A DNA stretch of 64,000 bases from Streptomyces lacrimifluminis (GTDB lineage: Bacteria; Actinomycetota; Actinomycetes; Streptomycetales; Streptomycetaceae), in contig NZ_BMMU01000027.1 in the NCBI RefSeq assembly GCF_014646095.1, positions 19,051 through 83,050 of the forward strand, in the 5' to 3' direction. Positions 9,485-18,119 of this stretch are shown piece after piece. The position numbers and the translations under genes were made by a program. The notes beneath the pieces were generated by a model. The model worked only from the letters and a program-made list of their open reading frames with translations, was not told the DNA's origin and searched no databases. How positions within the stretch are numbered: the stretch's first letter is position 1; each line of letters begins with the position of its first letter.

Positions 9485-11014
9485 TTACGGGCGACGGATC
9501 GCGTCGGACGCGGCCGTGGCGGCGGGCCCTGCGGCCAGCTCGGTCTCCAGGAGCTGCTTGCCGAGCAGTTCGGGGTCCGGGAGGTCCATCGGGTACTCGC
9601 CGTCGAAGCAGGCGCGGCACAGGTTCGGCTTGGCGATGGTGGTCGCCGCGATCATGCCGTCCAGGGAGATGTACGACAGGGAGTCGGCGCCGAGCGAGGT
9701 GCCGATCTCGTCGATCGTCATGCCGTTGGCGATGAGCTCGGCGCGGGTGGCGAAGTCGATGCCGAAGAAGCAGGGCCACTTGACGGGCGGCGAGGAGATC
9801 CGGATGTGGACCTCCGCCGCGCCGGCCTCCCGCAGCATGCGCACGAGCGCCCGCTGGGTGTTGCCGCGCACGATCGAGTCGTCGACGACGACCAGACGCT
9901 TGCCCTTGATGACTTCCTTCAGCGGGTTCAGCTTCAGCCGGATACCGAGCTGCCGGATCGTCTGCGAGGGCTGGATGAACGTACGTCCGACATAGGCGTT
10001 CTTGACGAGGCCGGCGCCGAAGGGGATCCCGGAGGCCTCCGCGTAGCCGATGGCGGCCGGAGTGCCGGACTCCGGAGTCGCTATCACCAGGTCGGCCTCG
10101 ACAGGGGCTTCCTTGGCGAGTTTCCGACCCATCTCGACGCGGGAGAGGTACACGTTCCGGCCGGCGATGTCGGTGTCCGGGCGGGCCAGGTACACGTACT
10201 CGAAGACACAGCCCTTGGGCTTCGCTTCCGCGAAGCGTGACGTACGCAGACCGTTCTCGTCGATGGCGACGAACTCGCCCGGCTCGATCTCGCGCACGTA
10301 GGCGGCGCCGCAGATGTCGAGGGCGGCGGACTCGGAGGCGACGACCCAGCCGCGCTCCAGCCGGCCCAGGACCAGGGGGCGGATGCCCTGCGGGTCGCGG
10401 GCGGCGTACAGCGTGTGCTCGTCCATGAAGACGAGGGAGAAGGCGCCCTGGACCTGCGGAAGGATCCGCGCGGAGGCGTCCTCGATGGTCAGCGGCTTGC
10501 CGTCGTCGTCGGTCTGGGCGGCCAGGAGGGCCGTCAGCAGATCGGTGTCGTTGGTCGCGGCGACGCGCGGAGTGCGGCCGTCGTGCTGCTTGGGCAGGTC
10601 GGCGACCATCTCGGCGAGCTGCGCCGTGTTGACGAGGTTGCCGTTGTGGCCGAGGGCGATGGAGCCGTGGCCGGTCGCGCGGAAGGTCGGCTGGGCGTTC
10701 TCCCAGGTGGAGGCGCCAGTGGTCGAGTAGCGGGCGTGACCGACCGCGATGTGACCCTTGAGCGCACCGAGCGAGGTCTCGTCGAAGACCTGGGAGACAA
10801 GGCCCATGTCCTTGAAGACGAGGATCTTCGAGCCGTTGCTGACCGCGATACCCGCGGATTCCTGGCCTCGATGCTGTAGGGCGTAGAGCCCGAAGTAAGT
10901 GAGCTTGGCGACCTCTTCGCCGGGGGCCCAGACCCCGAAGACGCCGCAAGCGTCCTGGGGGCCTTTCTCGCCGGGGAGCAGATCATGACTGAGTCGACCG
11001 TCACCACGTGGCAC
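9485..11014 (-). CDS. purF: Amidophosphoribosyltransferase (glutamine PRPP amidotransferase)
   Basis: First committed purine step: PRPP plus glutamine to phosphoribosylamine. 509 residues. A short propeptide precedes the catalytic Cys23 of the Ntn glutaminase domain (DACGVFGVW), with FGLYALQHRGQESAGIA following. The PRTase domain carries the PRPP loop VVVDDSIVRGNT. Cysteines at GCVFEYVY, WPCFFGID and LCRACFDG match the Fe-S cluster ligands of the Bacillus-type enzyme, so oxygen sensitivity is expected. Leads purM in a probable operon. Promoter presumably within 11015-11108. Confidence 0.97.
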   Translation of the reverse strand: MPRGDGRLSHDLLPGEKGPQDACGVFGVWAPGEEVAKLTYFGLYALQHRGQESAGIAVSNGSKILVFKDMGLVSQVFDETSLGALKGHIAVGHARYSTTGASTWENAQPTFRATGHGSIALGHNGNLVNTAQLAEMVADLPKQHDGRTPRVAATNDTDLLTALLAAQTDDDGKPLTIEDASARILPQVQGAFSLVFMDEHTLYAARDPQGIRPLVLGRLERGWVVASESAALDICGAAYVREIEPGEFVAIDENGLRTSRFAEAKPKGCVFEYVYLARPDTDIAGRNVYLSRVEMGRKLAKEAPVEADLVIATPESGTPAAIGYAEASGIPFGAGLVKNAYVGRTFIQPSQTIRQLGIRLKLNPLKEVIKGKRLVVVDDSIVRGNTQRALVRMLREAGAAEVHIRISSPPVKWPCFFGIDFATRAELIANGMTIDEIGTSLGADSLSYISLDGMIAATTIAKPNLCRACFDGEYPMDLPDPELLGKQLLETELAAGPAATAASDAIRRP

Positions 11015-11108
11015 GCCACCGAGTGTAGGCGAGATCGACCACTGGTCCGAATTAGGGAATGCGACTGTGACGTGCGGGTGCTGAGCCGCCGTGGACTGCG
11101 GTAAGGGC

Positions 11109-11969
11109 TCAACCGGTGGCGGTCGCGCTGACAGTGGTGCCGTTTGCGCTGGTCAGAGACAGGGAGCGGTGATCGATCTTGTACGCCGTCTTGCCGTCGA
11201 AGATCTTCAGCAGCTCCTTCTCGACCTTCATGAGTGAGCCGTCGCACATCCTTCGGGTGGTCGCCGGGCTGCCGAAAGTGATATCGCCGTCGCTGACGGT
11301 TGCCTCGGCAGAAACGTTGTTGCAACCCGCCTTGCCGCTGACGGTCCCCTTCTTCTGGTCGAGGACGAGATAGGCCTCGGCGGCGGAGGGGAGCGGGGAG
11401 ACGGCCTGGCTGTCGCCGTCGCCCGTGGCACCGACTGTCGTGATCGTCCACTTCGTGCCGTAGAGGGGGGCGGCCTTCTCTTCGGTGAGGTGGATGGTGT
11501 CGCCGGATTCGGTGGTGAGGGTGAGCTGCTGCGGGCTGTCGCCCTTGGCGTCGGCGTCGGCCTTTGCGGTGAGGGTGCCGTCCCTGAGTGCCTTCGCAAG
11601 GCTGTTCTCGAAGGTCATCGGGTCGTTCGCGCAGGCCATGTCCGTCGACAGGAACTGTGCGAAGGAGATCTCGTCGCCGTCGACGGTGGCATCGGCCCCG
11701 AAGCCGTTGCAGCCGAGGTTGCCGCTGACCTTGCCGTTCTTGTCGATTTTCAGCCAGGCACTGGCGGGTGCCGCGCTCTTCTTCCCGTCGACGGTGAGGT
11801 CGTTGACACTCCAGTGGACACCGGTGACCTCCGATGTTCCGGATCCCGTCCCTGCCCCGACGGTCTGGCTGCCGCCGCCATCCTTCTCACTGCCGCAGGC
11901 CGCGGCGAGGGGGAGCAGGGCCAGGGTCAGGACGCTGAGGCTCACGCTCGTCAGTCGCTGCTTTTTCAT
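11109..11969 (-). CDS. Putative lipoprotein with two META domains
   Basis: 286 residues exported to the outer face of the membrane: type II signal peptide with lipobox LAAAC (lipidated Cys25). After a Gly/Ser linker come two META (HslJ-like) domains, near residues 45-155 and 165-280, each with the signature GCN...(GCNGFGADATVDG and GCNNVSAEATVSDG) and a later Met/Cys (STDMAC, TTRRMC), so each may hold a disulphide. META domains occur in heat- or stress-related secreted proteins; the ligand is unknown. Single gene between purF and the sterol-carrier gene. Confidence 0.88.
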   Translation of the reverse strand: MKKQRLTSVSLSVLTLALLPLAAACGSEKDGGGSQTVGAGTGSGTSEVTGVHWSVNDLTVDGKKSAAPASAWLKIDKNGKVSGNLGCNGFGADATVDGDEISFAQFLSTDMACANDPMTFENSLAKALRDGTLTAKADADAKGDSPQQLTLTTESGDTIHLTEEKAAPLYGTKWTITTVGATGDGDSQAVSPLPSAAEAYLVLDQKKGTVSGKAGCNNVSAEATVSDGDITFGSPATTRRMCDGSLMKVEKELLKIFDGKTAYKIDHRSLSLTSANGTTVSATATG

Positions 11970-12078
11970 GCCGATGAGACGGAAGGGGCGGGTGGGCGGT
12001 TCCCGTCCGGCTACTTTTCGGAGGAGGCCGCGGTTTCTCCGTACGGAGGGATGCGGCTTCTCCGTACGGGGGCTGCCG

Positions 12079-12900
12079 TCAGGCCATGAGGGGCAGCAGC
12101 CCTGAGAGGTCGGCTCGTTCGCCGCTCGCGCTGACCTGGGCGTTGTCGAGGGCGTCGGCCCACTGGACCCGGCCGGTGGCCAGGCGGATCCAGGTCAGCG
12201 GGTCGGTCTCGACGACGTTGGGCGGGGTGCCGCGGGTGTGCCTGGGTCCCTCGACGCACTGCACCACGGCGTACGGCGGGATACGGACCTCCGTCGAGCC
12301 GCCGGGGGCCTTGGCGGCGAGGGTGTCGGCGAGGAGGCGGGTGCAGGTGGCCAGCGCCTGCCGGTCGTACGGGATGTCGAGGCCCGGGACGGCGGCGTTC
12401 AGGTCGTCGGTGTGGACGACCAGTTCGACGGTACGGGTGACCAGGTGGTCGGCGAGGGTCATGCCACCGGTGCGGGTGCCGAGCCGGCGGCTGCCGGGGG
12501 CGGTGGCGAGGCGCTCGGTGAGGCGTTCCTCGGTGCGGGCGTAGAGGGCGTTGAGGGAATCGGGGTCGGGGTGGGCGGCTGCCAGCTCGCGGGTGCTCCC
12601 GGCGATGTCGGCGGCGCGGGCAGCGGTGGCCAACGGCCAGTCGAGAAGGGCGAGTTCGGCTTTCTCCGGCTCGTCCCGGTCAAGGTTGCGACTGACGGTC
12701 TCGACGGCCATCGTGACGTGCGCGGCCAGGTCCTGAACCGTCCAGTCCCCGAGGCGGGTGGGGAGGGCGAGTTGGTCGGGGGTGAGGGTGACGATGGCGG
12801 TGCGGATGTTGGCGTACTGGGTGAGGACCGCGGTGCGGGTCTTGGCGGGCTCGTAGGTGCGGGGGCGGGGCTTTGGCTTTTTGGCCGGCGCTGGGGGCAT
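12079..12900 (-). CDS. Mycothiol-dependent maleylpyruvate isomerase/sterol-carrier family protein
   Basis: 273 residues with the DinB/MDMPI four-helix N-terminal domain (LGDWTVQDLAAHVTMAVETV; later TRTVELVVHTDDLN) whose His residues normally bind a metal, followed by a sterol-carrier-like C-terminal region (TWIRLATGRVQWADA). Probably a mycothiol-linked enzyme; substrate unknown. The ATG lies five bases after the stop of the upstream DUF397 gene and its ribosome site overlaps that stop, so it may be read through from the XRE/DUF397 operon. Confidence 0.8.
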   Translation of the reverse strand: MPPAPAKKPKPRPRTYEPAKTRTAVLTQYANIRTAIVTLTPDQLALPTRLGDWTVQDLAAHVTMAVETVSRNLDRDEPEKAELALLDWPLATAARAADIAGSTRELAAAHPDPDSLNALYARTEERLTERLATAPGSRRLGTRTGGMTLADHLVTRTVELVVHTDDLNAAVPGLDIPYDRQALATCTRLLADTLAAKAPGGSTEVRIPPYAVVQCVEGPRHTRGTPPNVVETDPLTWIRLATGRVQWADALDNAQVSASGERADLSGLLPLMA

Positions 12901-12905
12901 GGGGA

Positions 12906-13082
12906 TCAGCTCCGTACGTGGTCCAGCAACGCCGCGAAGGCTTCTGGGGGGAGGAGGAGGGCGGGGCCTTGGGGGAACTTTGAGTCGCGGAGGGCGACAT
13001 GGGCTGAGGCGAGGGTGGCTATCTCGACGCAGCTGCCACCCGCGTCGCTGCTGTACGAGGACTTGAACCAGCGTTCGTTCAT
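12906..13082 (-). CDS. DUF397 protein, second copy
   Basis: 58 residues: NERWFKSSYSSDAGGSCVEIATL...HVALRDSKFPQGPALLLPPEAFAALL, the full DUF397 consensus. Starts with ATG overlapping the stop of the preceding DUF397 gene by four bases (ATGA), so translation is coupled. DUF397 proteins resemble the BldB family and are usually encoded beside XRE regulators; they have been proposed to bind and inhibit them. An upstream-extended frame is a shadow. Confidence 0.9.
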   Translation of the reverse strand: MNERWFKSSYSSDAGGSCVEIATLASAHVALRDSKFPQGPALLLPPEAFAALLDHVRS

Positions 13083-13297
13083 CGCCCTGATTCCTTCACG
13101 TACTCGGTGAGAGCAGTGAAGGCAGTCGGAGACAGCAACAGGGCGGGCCCTGTAGGGATCTTGGAGTCGCGGACGGCGATGTTGACCGAGGCGACGGTGG
13201 CCACTTCGACGCAACTGCCGCCCTGGTCGTCGCTGTACGACGACTTGAACCAGGCGGCTTCTGGAGCCAGTTCGAGGGCTCTGGAGTGGGTACTCAT
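13079..13297 (-). CDS. DUF397 protein, first copy
   Basis: 72 residues with the same core as its neighbour (AWFKSSYSDDQGGSCVEVATV, AVRDSKIPTGPALLLSPTAF). It overlaps the XRE gene stop by four bases upstream and the second DUF397 gene by four bases downstream. The two copies differ at many positions, so this is an old tandem duplication rather than a recent one. Likely partner of the XRE regulator. Confidence 0.9.
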   Translation of the reverse strand: MSTHSRALELAPEAAWFKSSYSDDQGGSCVEVATVASVNIAVRDSKIPTGPALLLSPTAFTALTEYVKESGR

Positions 13298-14190
13298 GGA
13301 TGCTTCAACTCTCGTGCTAGTCGTTCCAGGAATCGCGGTGTTTCCCGAGGCCCGGGCGCCCCGGCCCGCATGGCGTCGAATCGGCGCGCGTGCCGCCAGA
13401 TCTCCGTGTCCTTGTCGGTGACGCTCACCCCGTCGTGTGTGTCCACGCTGACCAGAGTGGGCAGCGGCGGCATGAACTCCATGAGGATGAAGTTCTCCGT
13501 GGCGCGGTAGACGGGCTCGGCAAACGGCAGGATCTGCACGGTCACGTGCTCCAGCTTCGTCAGCTCGATCAGGTGCTCGTACTGCTCACGCATCACCTCC
13601 GGACCTCCGTAGACGCGGCGGACGGCAGCCTCGTCGAGGATCGCGTGGACTTCGACAGGGCCGTCGCTGCGGGTGATGGCTTCCTTGCGCCGCACTCGGA
13701 TCTCGACGTTCCGCTCGACGAACTCGGTGTTCCGCTCGTCTACAGGCTTGGCGGTCTCGAACATGGCCCGCGCGTACCCCGGGGTCTGGAACAGCCCGAA
13801 CATCACGCTCGGCTGGTAGATCCGAAGGACCTTGGCATCGCCTTCCAGTCCCACGCTCATGCTGAATCCCGACGGCATGAAGGTGCGGTACGGCGACCAC
13901 CAGCCCCGGTTCAGCGAGTTCTTGTGGATGTCGAGCAGGAACTCCACGTCGTCCGGGTCGCCGACCCCGTACCGGTCCAGCAGTTCCTTGAGGTCCTGAA
14001 CCTTGGGAAGGCTGGTCAGCCCCTTCTCCACACGATGCAGCGTCGACTCGGAAACGCTGGTTCCCCTGACCGCCTGGACCCTGGTCATCCCCTTGCCCGT
14101 GCCATCGTCCCGCTCCGCCTGCTCGCGCAACCGCCTTAGCTCCTGGCCGAGTTGCATCCGCCGAATCGTCGGCCCCGTCTTCGCTGCCAT
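13294..14190 (-). CDS. XRE-family regulator with DUF5753 domain (WhiJ-like)
   Basis: 298 residues: N-terminal Cro/C1 helix-turn-helix (RRLREQAERDDGTGKGMTRVQAVRGTSVSESTLHRVEKG, residues about 18-56) and a C-terminal ligand-type DUF5753 domain (IYQPSVMFGLFQTPGYARAMFE..., AILDEAAVRRVYGG, HVTVQILPFAE). Head of a coupled operon with two DUF397 genes, the WhiJ/BldB-like arrangement common in streptomycetes and linked to development or toxin-antitoxin-like control. The start at 14190 follows AAAGGAACGG; a longer frame to 14673 overlaps a plus-strand gene and is unlikely. Confidence 0.92.
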   Translation of the reverse strand: MAAKTGPTIRRMQLGQELRRLREQAERDDGTGKGMTRVQAVRGTSVSESTLHRVEKGLTSLPKVQDLKELLDRYGVGDPDDVEFLLDIHKNSLNRGWWSPYRTFMPSGFSMSVGLEGDAKVLRIYQPSVMFGLFQTPGYARAMFETAKPVDERNTEFVERNVEIRVRRKEAITRSDGPVEVHAILDEAAVRRVYGGPEVMREQYEHLIELTKLEHVTVQILPFAEPVYRATENFILMEFMPPLPTLVSVDTHDGVSVTDKDTEIWRHARRFDAMRAGAPGPRETPRFLERLARELKHP

Positions 14191-14402
14191 CGTGTCCGTT
14201 CCTTTCGCGGCCAAGCAGGTCAACCGTACGTCGATGCCTGCCAGTTGGCTCCCCGTGCCCGGCAGATCACTGCCCGTGCCCTGAGTGTGACAGCACCAGC
14301 CCACCACTCGCAGACACTTCCTCACTTTCAGGCATATACCACTTCGTGTGGGATTCCCTCGTTCGATTGCGCAGCCGTCCGCGCGGAGGGACCGTGATTC
14401 CC

Positions 14403-14636
14403 ATGACCACTCCTCCAGCCAACGCCCCCTTCCTCGTCGGCGACCGCGTCCGCGGCACCACCTACGTCCCGCCCGACCTCCGTAAACGCGAGGCACCCGA
14501 ACGCTTCGAGGGAGTCGTAGTACAAGTGGGGTCCGGTTACCCCAAGGTCGACGCCGAGGGTGACTTCCTCTGGGTGCGGCTCGCCGACTGCACCGAGCGT
14601 CAGTCACTCGTGGCCGACACGGAGCCGAGCCCGTGA
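14403..14636 (+). CDS. Small hypothetical protein in coupled operon
   Basis: 77 residues, SH3-like in look (FLVGDRVRGTTYVPPDLRK..., FEGVVVQVGSGYPKVDAEGDFLWVRLADC). I recognise no family. ATG at 14403 with GGAGGG 12 bases upstream; a GTG at 14394 is an alternative with a too-short spacing. The stop overlaps the next GTG (GTGA). It is divergent from the XRE operon with about 210 bases between, a shared promoter region. Confidence 0.65.
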   Translation: MTTPPANAPFLVGDRVRGTTYVPPDLRKREAPERFEGVVVQVGSGYPKVDAEGDFLWVRLADCTERQSLVADTEPSP

Positions 14637-14887
14637 CCGGCATCGAGGTGGACCCCCGCTGCGACATCTGCAAGGTCGGCCGCGCCCCGTTCCTCCGCTA
14701 CGGCACCCTCGAGAACACCGGCCGCATGTGCTCGGAGTGCCTGCACCGCACCCGCCTGTGCGCCATCTGCCAACAGCCCACCAGCACCCCGCTGGTCGCC
14801 CTGCCCACGGTGGACCAGGGCACGGGGCCGGGCCGGACCTCGTACGCATGTCTGGACTGCACGGACCGCAGGGTCGTGGGAACGTGA
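14633..14887 (+). CDS. Small multi-CxxC zinc-ribbon-like protein
   Basis: 84 residues with four CxxC pairs: CDIC, CSEC, CAIC and CLDC, enough for two zinc sites of ribbon or knuckle type. Starts with GTG overlapping the preceding stop by four bases and overlaps the next gene by four bases, so three genes are coupled. Function unknown; nucleic-acid or protein binding is plausible. Confidence 0.75.
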   Translation: MTGIEVDPRCDICKVGRAPFLRYGTLENTGRMCSECLHRTRLCAICQQPTSTPLVALPTVDQGTGPGRTSYACLDCTDRRVVGT

Positions 14888-15468
14888 CCGCCATGGCTGA
14901 GCACACGCCCGAGATGTCGGTGGCGGAGTTCGAGACGATCGCCTCCGCCGCCCCCGAGACCGTGACGTTGGAGTTCCTCGGCGGACGCATCGGCGTCAAG
15001 AGAACGCCGGACGGGGACCGCAGCACCATCCTCACCTGGCTTGCCCGGCACTGTATGCAGTCCAGACCCGACCTGGACCTATACCAGGGCAAAGGGCTCC
15101 GCGTGGAGTCCTACCGGGAGGGCCGGGCGAAGCCCGATGCGGTACTTGCACCCGAGGCCCACTTCGCGGGACACGGCGAGTGGGCCGACCCGGACGGGGC
15201 TCTGATGGTCGTCGAGGTCACCTCGTACGACTCGGACACCGGCCGACGGGACCGGCACGAGAAGCCGGCCGCGTACGGTCAGTCCGGCATCCCCCTGTAC
15301 CTCCTGATCGACCGGGACGCCTGCACCGTCACCGTGCACAGCTCCCCGGACCGGAAGGTCGGCGGCTACCGCGACATCCGCACGGCGAAGTTCGGCGAGA
15401 AGGTGCTCCTCCCCGACCCGGTCGGCATCGAACTCGACACGGAGATCCTCAAGAACTACGTGCGGTAA
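14884..15468 (+). CDS. Uma2-family (DUF820) putative restriction-fold nuclease
   Basis: PD-(D/E)XK-fold protein of the Uma2 family, abundant in actinobacteria and cyanobacteria and of uncertain role. 194 residues from GTG 14884 (GTGA overlap with the preceding stop); ATG 14893 is the alternative (191 residues). Seen: YQGKGLRVESYREGRAKPDAVLAPE with the acidic residue of the fold (PDAVL), MVVEVTSYDSDTGRRDRHEKPAAYGQSGIPLYLLIDR, giving the E-V...D...K pattern. Third gene of a coupled set. The predicted catalytic residues are present, so it may be active. Confidence 0.85.
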   Translation: MTAMAEHTPEMSVAEFETIASAAPETVTLEFLGGRIGVKRTPDGDRSTILTWLARHCMQSRPDLDLYQGKGLRVESYREGRAKPDAVLAPEAHFAGHGEWADPDGALMVVEVTSYDSDTGRRDRHEKPAAYGQSGIPLYLLIDRDACTVTVHSSPDRKVGGYRDIRTAKFGEKVLLPDPVGIELDTEILKNYVR

Positions 15469-15511
15469 GCCGTAGGCGTGCGCAGCCCGCGTCACGCCAA
15501 CTGCCCGCTCG

Positions 15512-15757
15512 TCACCGGGACTTCATGACATGCCCCAGAACGACCACGCCGAAGGCAACAGCGAGCAGTGATGGTGACCGGGCGTACCCGCTGACCACCA
15601 CCAGAATGGCGCCCGCTCCCCAGAGCCTCGGCTGCCTCACCAGCCGCGGGAGCCGCTTGCCCGGCATTCGGCCGAGTAGCAGGGCGTGCAGCCCGACGAC
15701 AACCCAGGCAGAGGCGAGCACGAACAGCAACAATGCCAGCACGCCGAACCCGAACAT
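15512..15757 (-). CDS. Small predicted membrane protein
   Basis: 81 residues with two to three hydrophobic helices (FGVLALLLFVLASAWVVVGL, AGAILVVVSGYARS, SLLAVAFGVVVLG). ATG at 15757 chosen; GTG at 15778 and TTG at 15787 are in frame, with GGAGGG close to the TTG/GTG. No family recognised. It lies downstream of purL but beyond a hairpin, so may have its own promoter. Confidence 0.55.
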   Translation of the reverse strand: MFGFGVLALLLFVLASAWVVVGLHALLLGRMPGKRLPRLVRQPRLWGAGAILVVVSGYARSPSLLAVAFGVVVLGHVMKSR

Positions 15758-15792
15758 CCCAACCCCATACGCCCCCACTCCCTCCAAACGAA

Positions 15793-15822
15793 GAGGTCCC
15801 GCCCGAACCCGGACGGGACCTC
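15793..15822 (-). terminator. Hairpin downstream of purL
   Basis: Perfect 9-bp stem GAGGTCCCG/CGGGACCTC with a 12-base loop, 39 bases after the purL stop on the minus strand. The 3' side reads TTCGTTTGG, a weak U tract, so termination efficiency is uncertain. Confidence 0.6.
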
Positions 15823-15860
15823 AACCTCGTACAGCCGAAGGCGACTTGGGAACTGGACGA

Positions 15861-18119
15861 CTACGCCAGCAGCGCTGGCATCGTCGCCTCGTGGGCCTCG
15901 CGCAGTTCGGCCAGCGTCAGGGTGAACTCGCCCTGGAGCTCGATGGAGTCGCCGTCGACGACGCCGATCCGCGTCACCGGCAGCCCCCGCGCCCCGCACA
16001 TGTCGTTGAAGCGCAGCTCCTCCGAGCGCGGAACCGCGACCACCGCGCGGCCCGCCGACTCCGAGAACAGGAGGGTGAAGGCGTCGAGCCCGTCCGGTAC
16101 GACCAGACGCGCGCCCTTCCCGCCCTGGAGCGCCGACTCGACGACCGCCTGGATCAGACCGCCGTCCGACAGGTCGTGCGCGGAGTCGATCATGCCGTCA
16201 CGCGACGCGGAGATCAGGATCTCGGCCAGGAGCCGCTCCCGCTCCAGGTCGACCTTGGGCGGCAGGCCACCCAGGTGGTCGTGCACGACCTGCGACCACG
16301 CCGAGCCGCCGAACTCCTCGCGGGTGTCCCCGAGGAGGTACAGCAGCTGCCCCTCCTCCTGGAACGCGACCGGCGTCCGCCGCGCCACGTCGTCGATGAC
16401 GCCCAGGACCGCCACGACCGGCGTGGGGTGAATGGCCACCTCACCCGTCTGGTTGTAGAGGGAGACGTTGCCGCCGGTCACCGGGGTGCCCAACTGCTGG
16501 CAGGCGTCCGCGAGTCCACGTACCGCCTCCGCGAACTGCCACATCACCGCCGGGTCTTCGGGCGAACCGAAGTTCAGACAGTCGGAGACGGCGAGGGGCT
16601 TCGCACCCGTCGTCGCCACGTTCCGGTAGGCCTCCGACAGCGCCAACTGCGCGCCCGCGTACGGGTCCAGCTTGGCGAAGCGGCCGTTGCCGTCCGTCGC
16701 GATGGCGACGCCGAGGCCGGTCGTCTCGTCGATGCGGATCATCCCGGAGTCCTCGGGCTGCGCCAACACCGTGTTGCCCTGCACGAAGTGGTCGTACTGG
16801 GAGGTGATCCAGGACTTGGAGGCCTGGTTGGGGGATGAGACGAGCTGAACGACCTGGGCCTTCAGCTCCTCCGAAGTCCCGGGCCGCGCAAGCTTGTTGG
16901 CGTCGTCCGCCTGGAGGGCGTCCTGCCAGTCCGGGCGGGCGTACGGGCGCTCGTAGACCGGGCCGTCGTGCGCGACCGTGCGCGGGTCGACGTCGACGAT
17001 CTTGCCGCCGTGCCAGAAGATCTCCAGGCGGTCGCCGTCGGTGACCTCACCGATCACCGTGGCGATGACGTCCCACTTGTCGCAGATAGCGAGGAACCGG
17101 TCGACCTTCTCCGGCTCGACCACCGCGCACATGCGTTCCTGCGACTCGCTCATGAGGATTTCCTCGGGCGAGAGCGTCGAGTCACGGAGGGGTACGTCGT
17201 CGAGGGTGACGCGCATGCCGCCTGAGCCGTTGGACGCCAGCTCGGACGTGGCACACGACAAGCCCGCCGCGCCCAGGTCCTGGATGCCGACGACCAGCTT
17301 CTCCTTGAACGCCTCCAGAGTGCACTCGATGAGCAGCTTCTCCTGGAAGGGGTCACCCACCTGCACGGCGGGGCGCTTGGAGGGCTTCGCGTCGTCGAAG
17401 GTCTCGGACGCCAGGATCGACGCGCCGCCGATGCCGTCACCGCCCGTACGAGCCCCGTACAGGATCACCTTGTTGCCCGTGCCCGACGCCTTCGCCAGGT
17501 GGATGTCCTCGTGCCGCATCACACCGATCGCACCGGCGTTGACCAGCGGGTTCCCCTGGTAGCAGGCGTCGAAGACGACCTCGCCGCCGATGTTCGGCAG
17601 GCCCAGGCAGTTGCCGTAGCCGCCGATGCCCGCGACGACGCCCGGGAGGACGCGCTTGGTGTCCGGGTGGTCCGCCGCACCGAAACGGAGCGGGTCCACG
17701 ACCGCCACCGGGCGGGCGCCCATCGCGATGATGTCGCGGACGATGCCGCCGACGCCCGTGGCCGCGCCCTGGTAGGGCTCGACGTAGGACGGGTGGTTGT
17801 GCGACTCGACCTTGAAGGTGACCGCGTAGCCCTGGCCGACGTCGACCACGCCCGCGTTCTCGCCGATGCCCACGAGCAGGGCGTCGGACTGCGGGGCCTT
17901 CTCGCCGAACTGGCGGAGGTGGACTTTGGAGGACTTGTAGGAGCAGTGCTCGGACCACATGACCGAGTACATGGCCAGCTCGGCACCGGTCGGACGGCGG
18001 CCGAGGATCTCGACGACCTTCTCGTACTCGTCCTTCTTCAGGCCGAGTTCGGCCCAGGGCAGCTCGACGTCGGGGGTCTCGGCCGCGTGCTCGACCGTGT
18101 CCAGAGGCGTCCGGCTCAT
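15861..18119 (-). CDS. purL: Phosphoribosylformylglycinamidine synthase subunit PurL
   Basis: ATP-dependent synthetase subunit of FGAR amidotransferase, fourth purine step; works as a complex with PurQ (glutaminase) and PurS. 752 residues, the short PurL type that needs the two partners. Seen: WSEHCSYKSSKVHLRQF near residue 55, SHNHPSYVEPYQGAATGVGGIVRD, GGEVVFDACYQGNPLVNAG, DLGAAGLSCATSELA, GNVSLYNQTG, AHDLSDGGLIQAV. ATG overlaps the purQ stop by four bases, so purS-purQ-purL is one coupled operon. Confidence 0.97.
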   Translation of the reverse strand: MSRTPLDTVEHAAETPDVELPWAELGLKKDEYEKVVEILGRRPTGAELAMYSVMWSEHCSYKSSKVHLRQFGEKAPQSDALLVGIGENAGVVDVGQGYAVTFKVESHNHPSYVEPYQGAATGVGGIVRDIIAMGARPVAVVDPLRFGAADHPDTKRVLPGVVAGIGGYGNCLGLPNIGGEVVFDACYQGNPLVNAGAIGVMRHEDIHLAKASGTGNKVILYGARTGGDGIGGASILASETFDDAKPSKRPAVQVGDPFQEKLLIECTLEAFKEKLVVGIQDLGAAGLSCATSELASNGSGGMRVTLDDVPLRDSTLSPEEILMSESQERMCAVVEPEKVDRFLAICDKWDVIATVIGEVTDGDRLEIFWHGGKIVDVDPRTVAHDGPVYERPYARPDWQDALQADDANKLARPGTSEELKAQVVQLVSSPNQASKSWITSQYDHFVQGNTVLAQPEDSGMIRIDETTGLGVAIATDGNGRFAKLDPYAGAQLALSEAYRNVATTGAKPLAVSDCLNFGSPEDPAVMWQFAEAVRGLADACQQLGTPVTGGNVSLYNQTGEVAIHPTPVVAVLGVIDDVARRTPVAFQEEGQLLYLLGDTREEFGGSAWSQVVHDHLGGLPPKVDLERERLLAEILISASRDGMIDSAHDLSDGGLIQAVVESALQGGKGARLVVPDGLDAFTLLFSESAGRAVVAVPRSEELRFNDMCGARGLPVTRIGVVDGDSIELQGEFTLTLAELREAHEATMPALLA

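Noticed and set aside
13294..14673. Extended 459-residue start for the XRE regulator
   Set aside because: Would overlap the plus-strand gene at 14403 and add low-complexity Arg-rich residues; ATG 14190 has a ribosome site and gives the normal family length.
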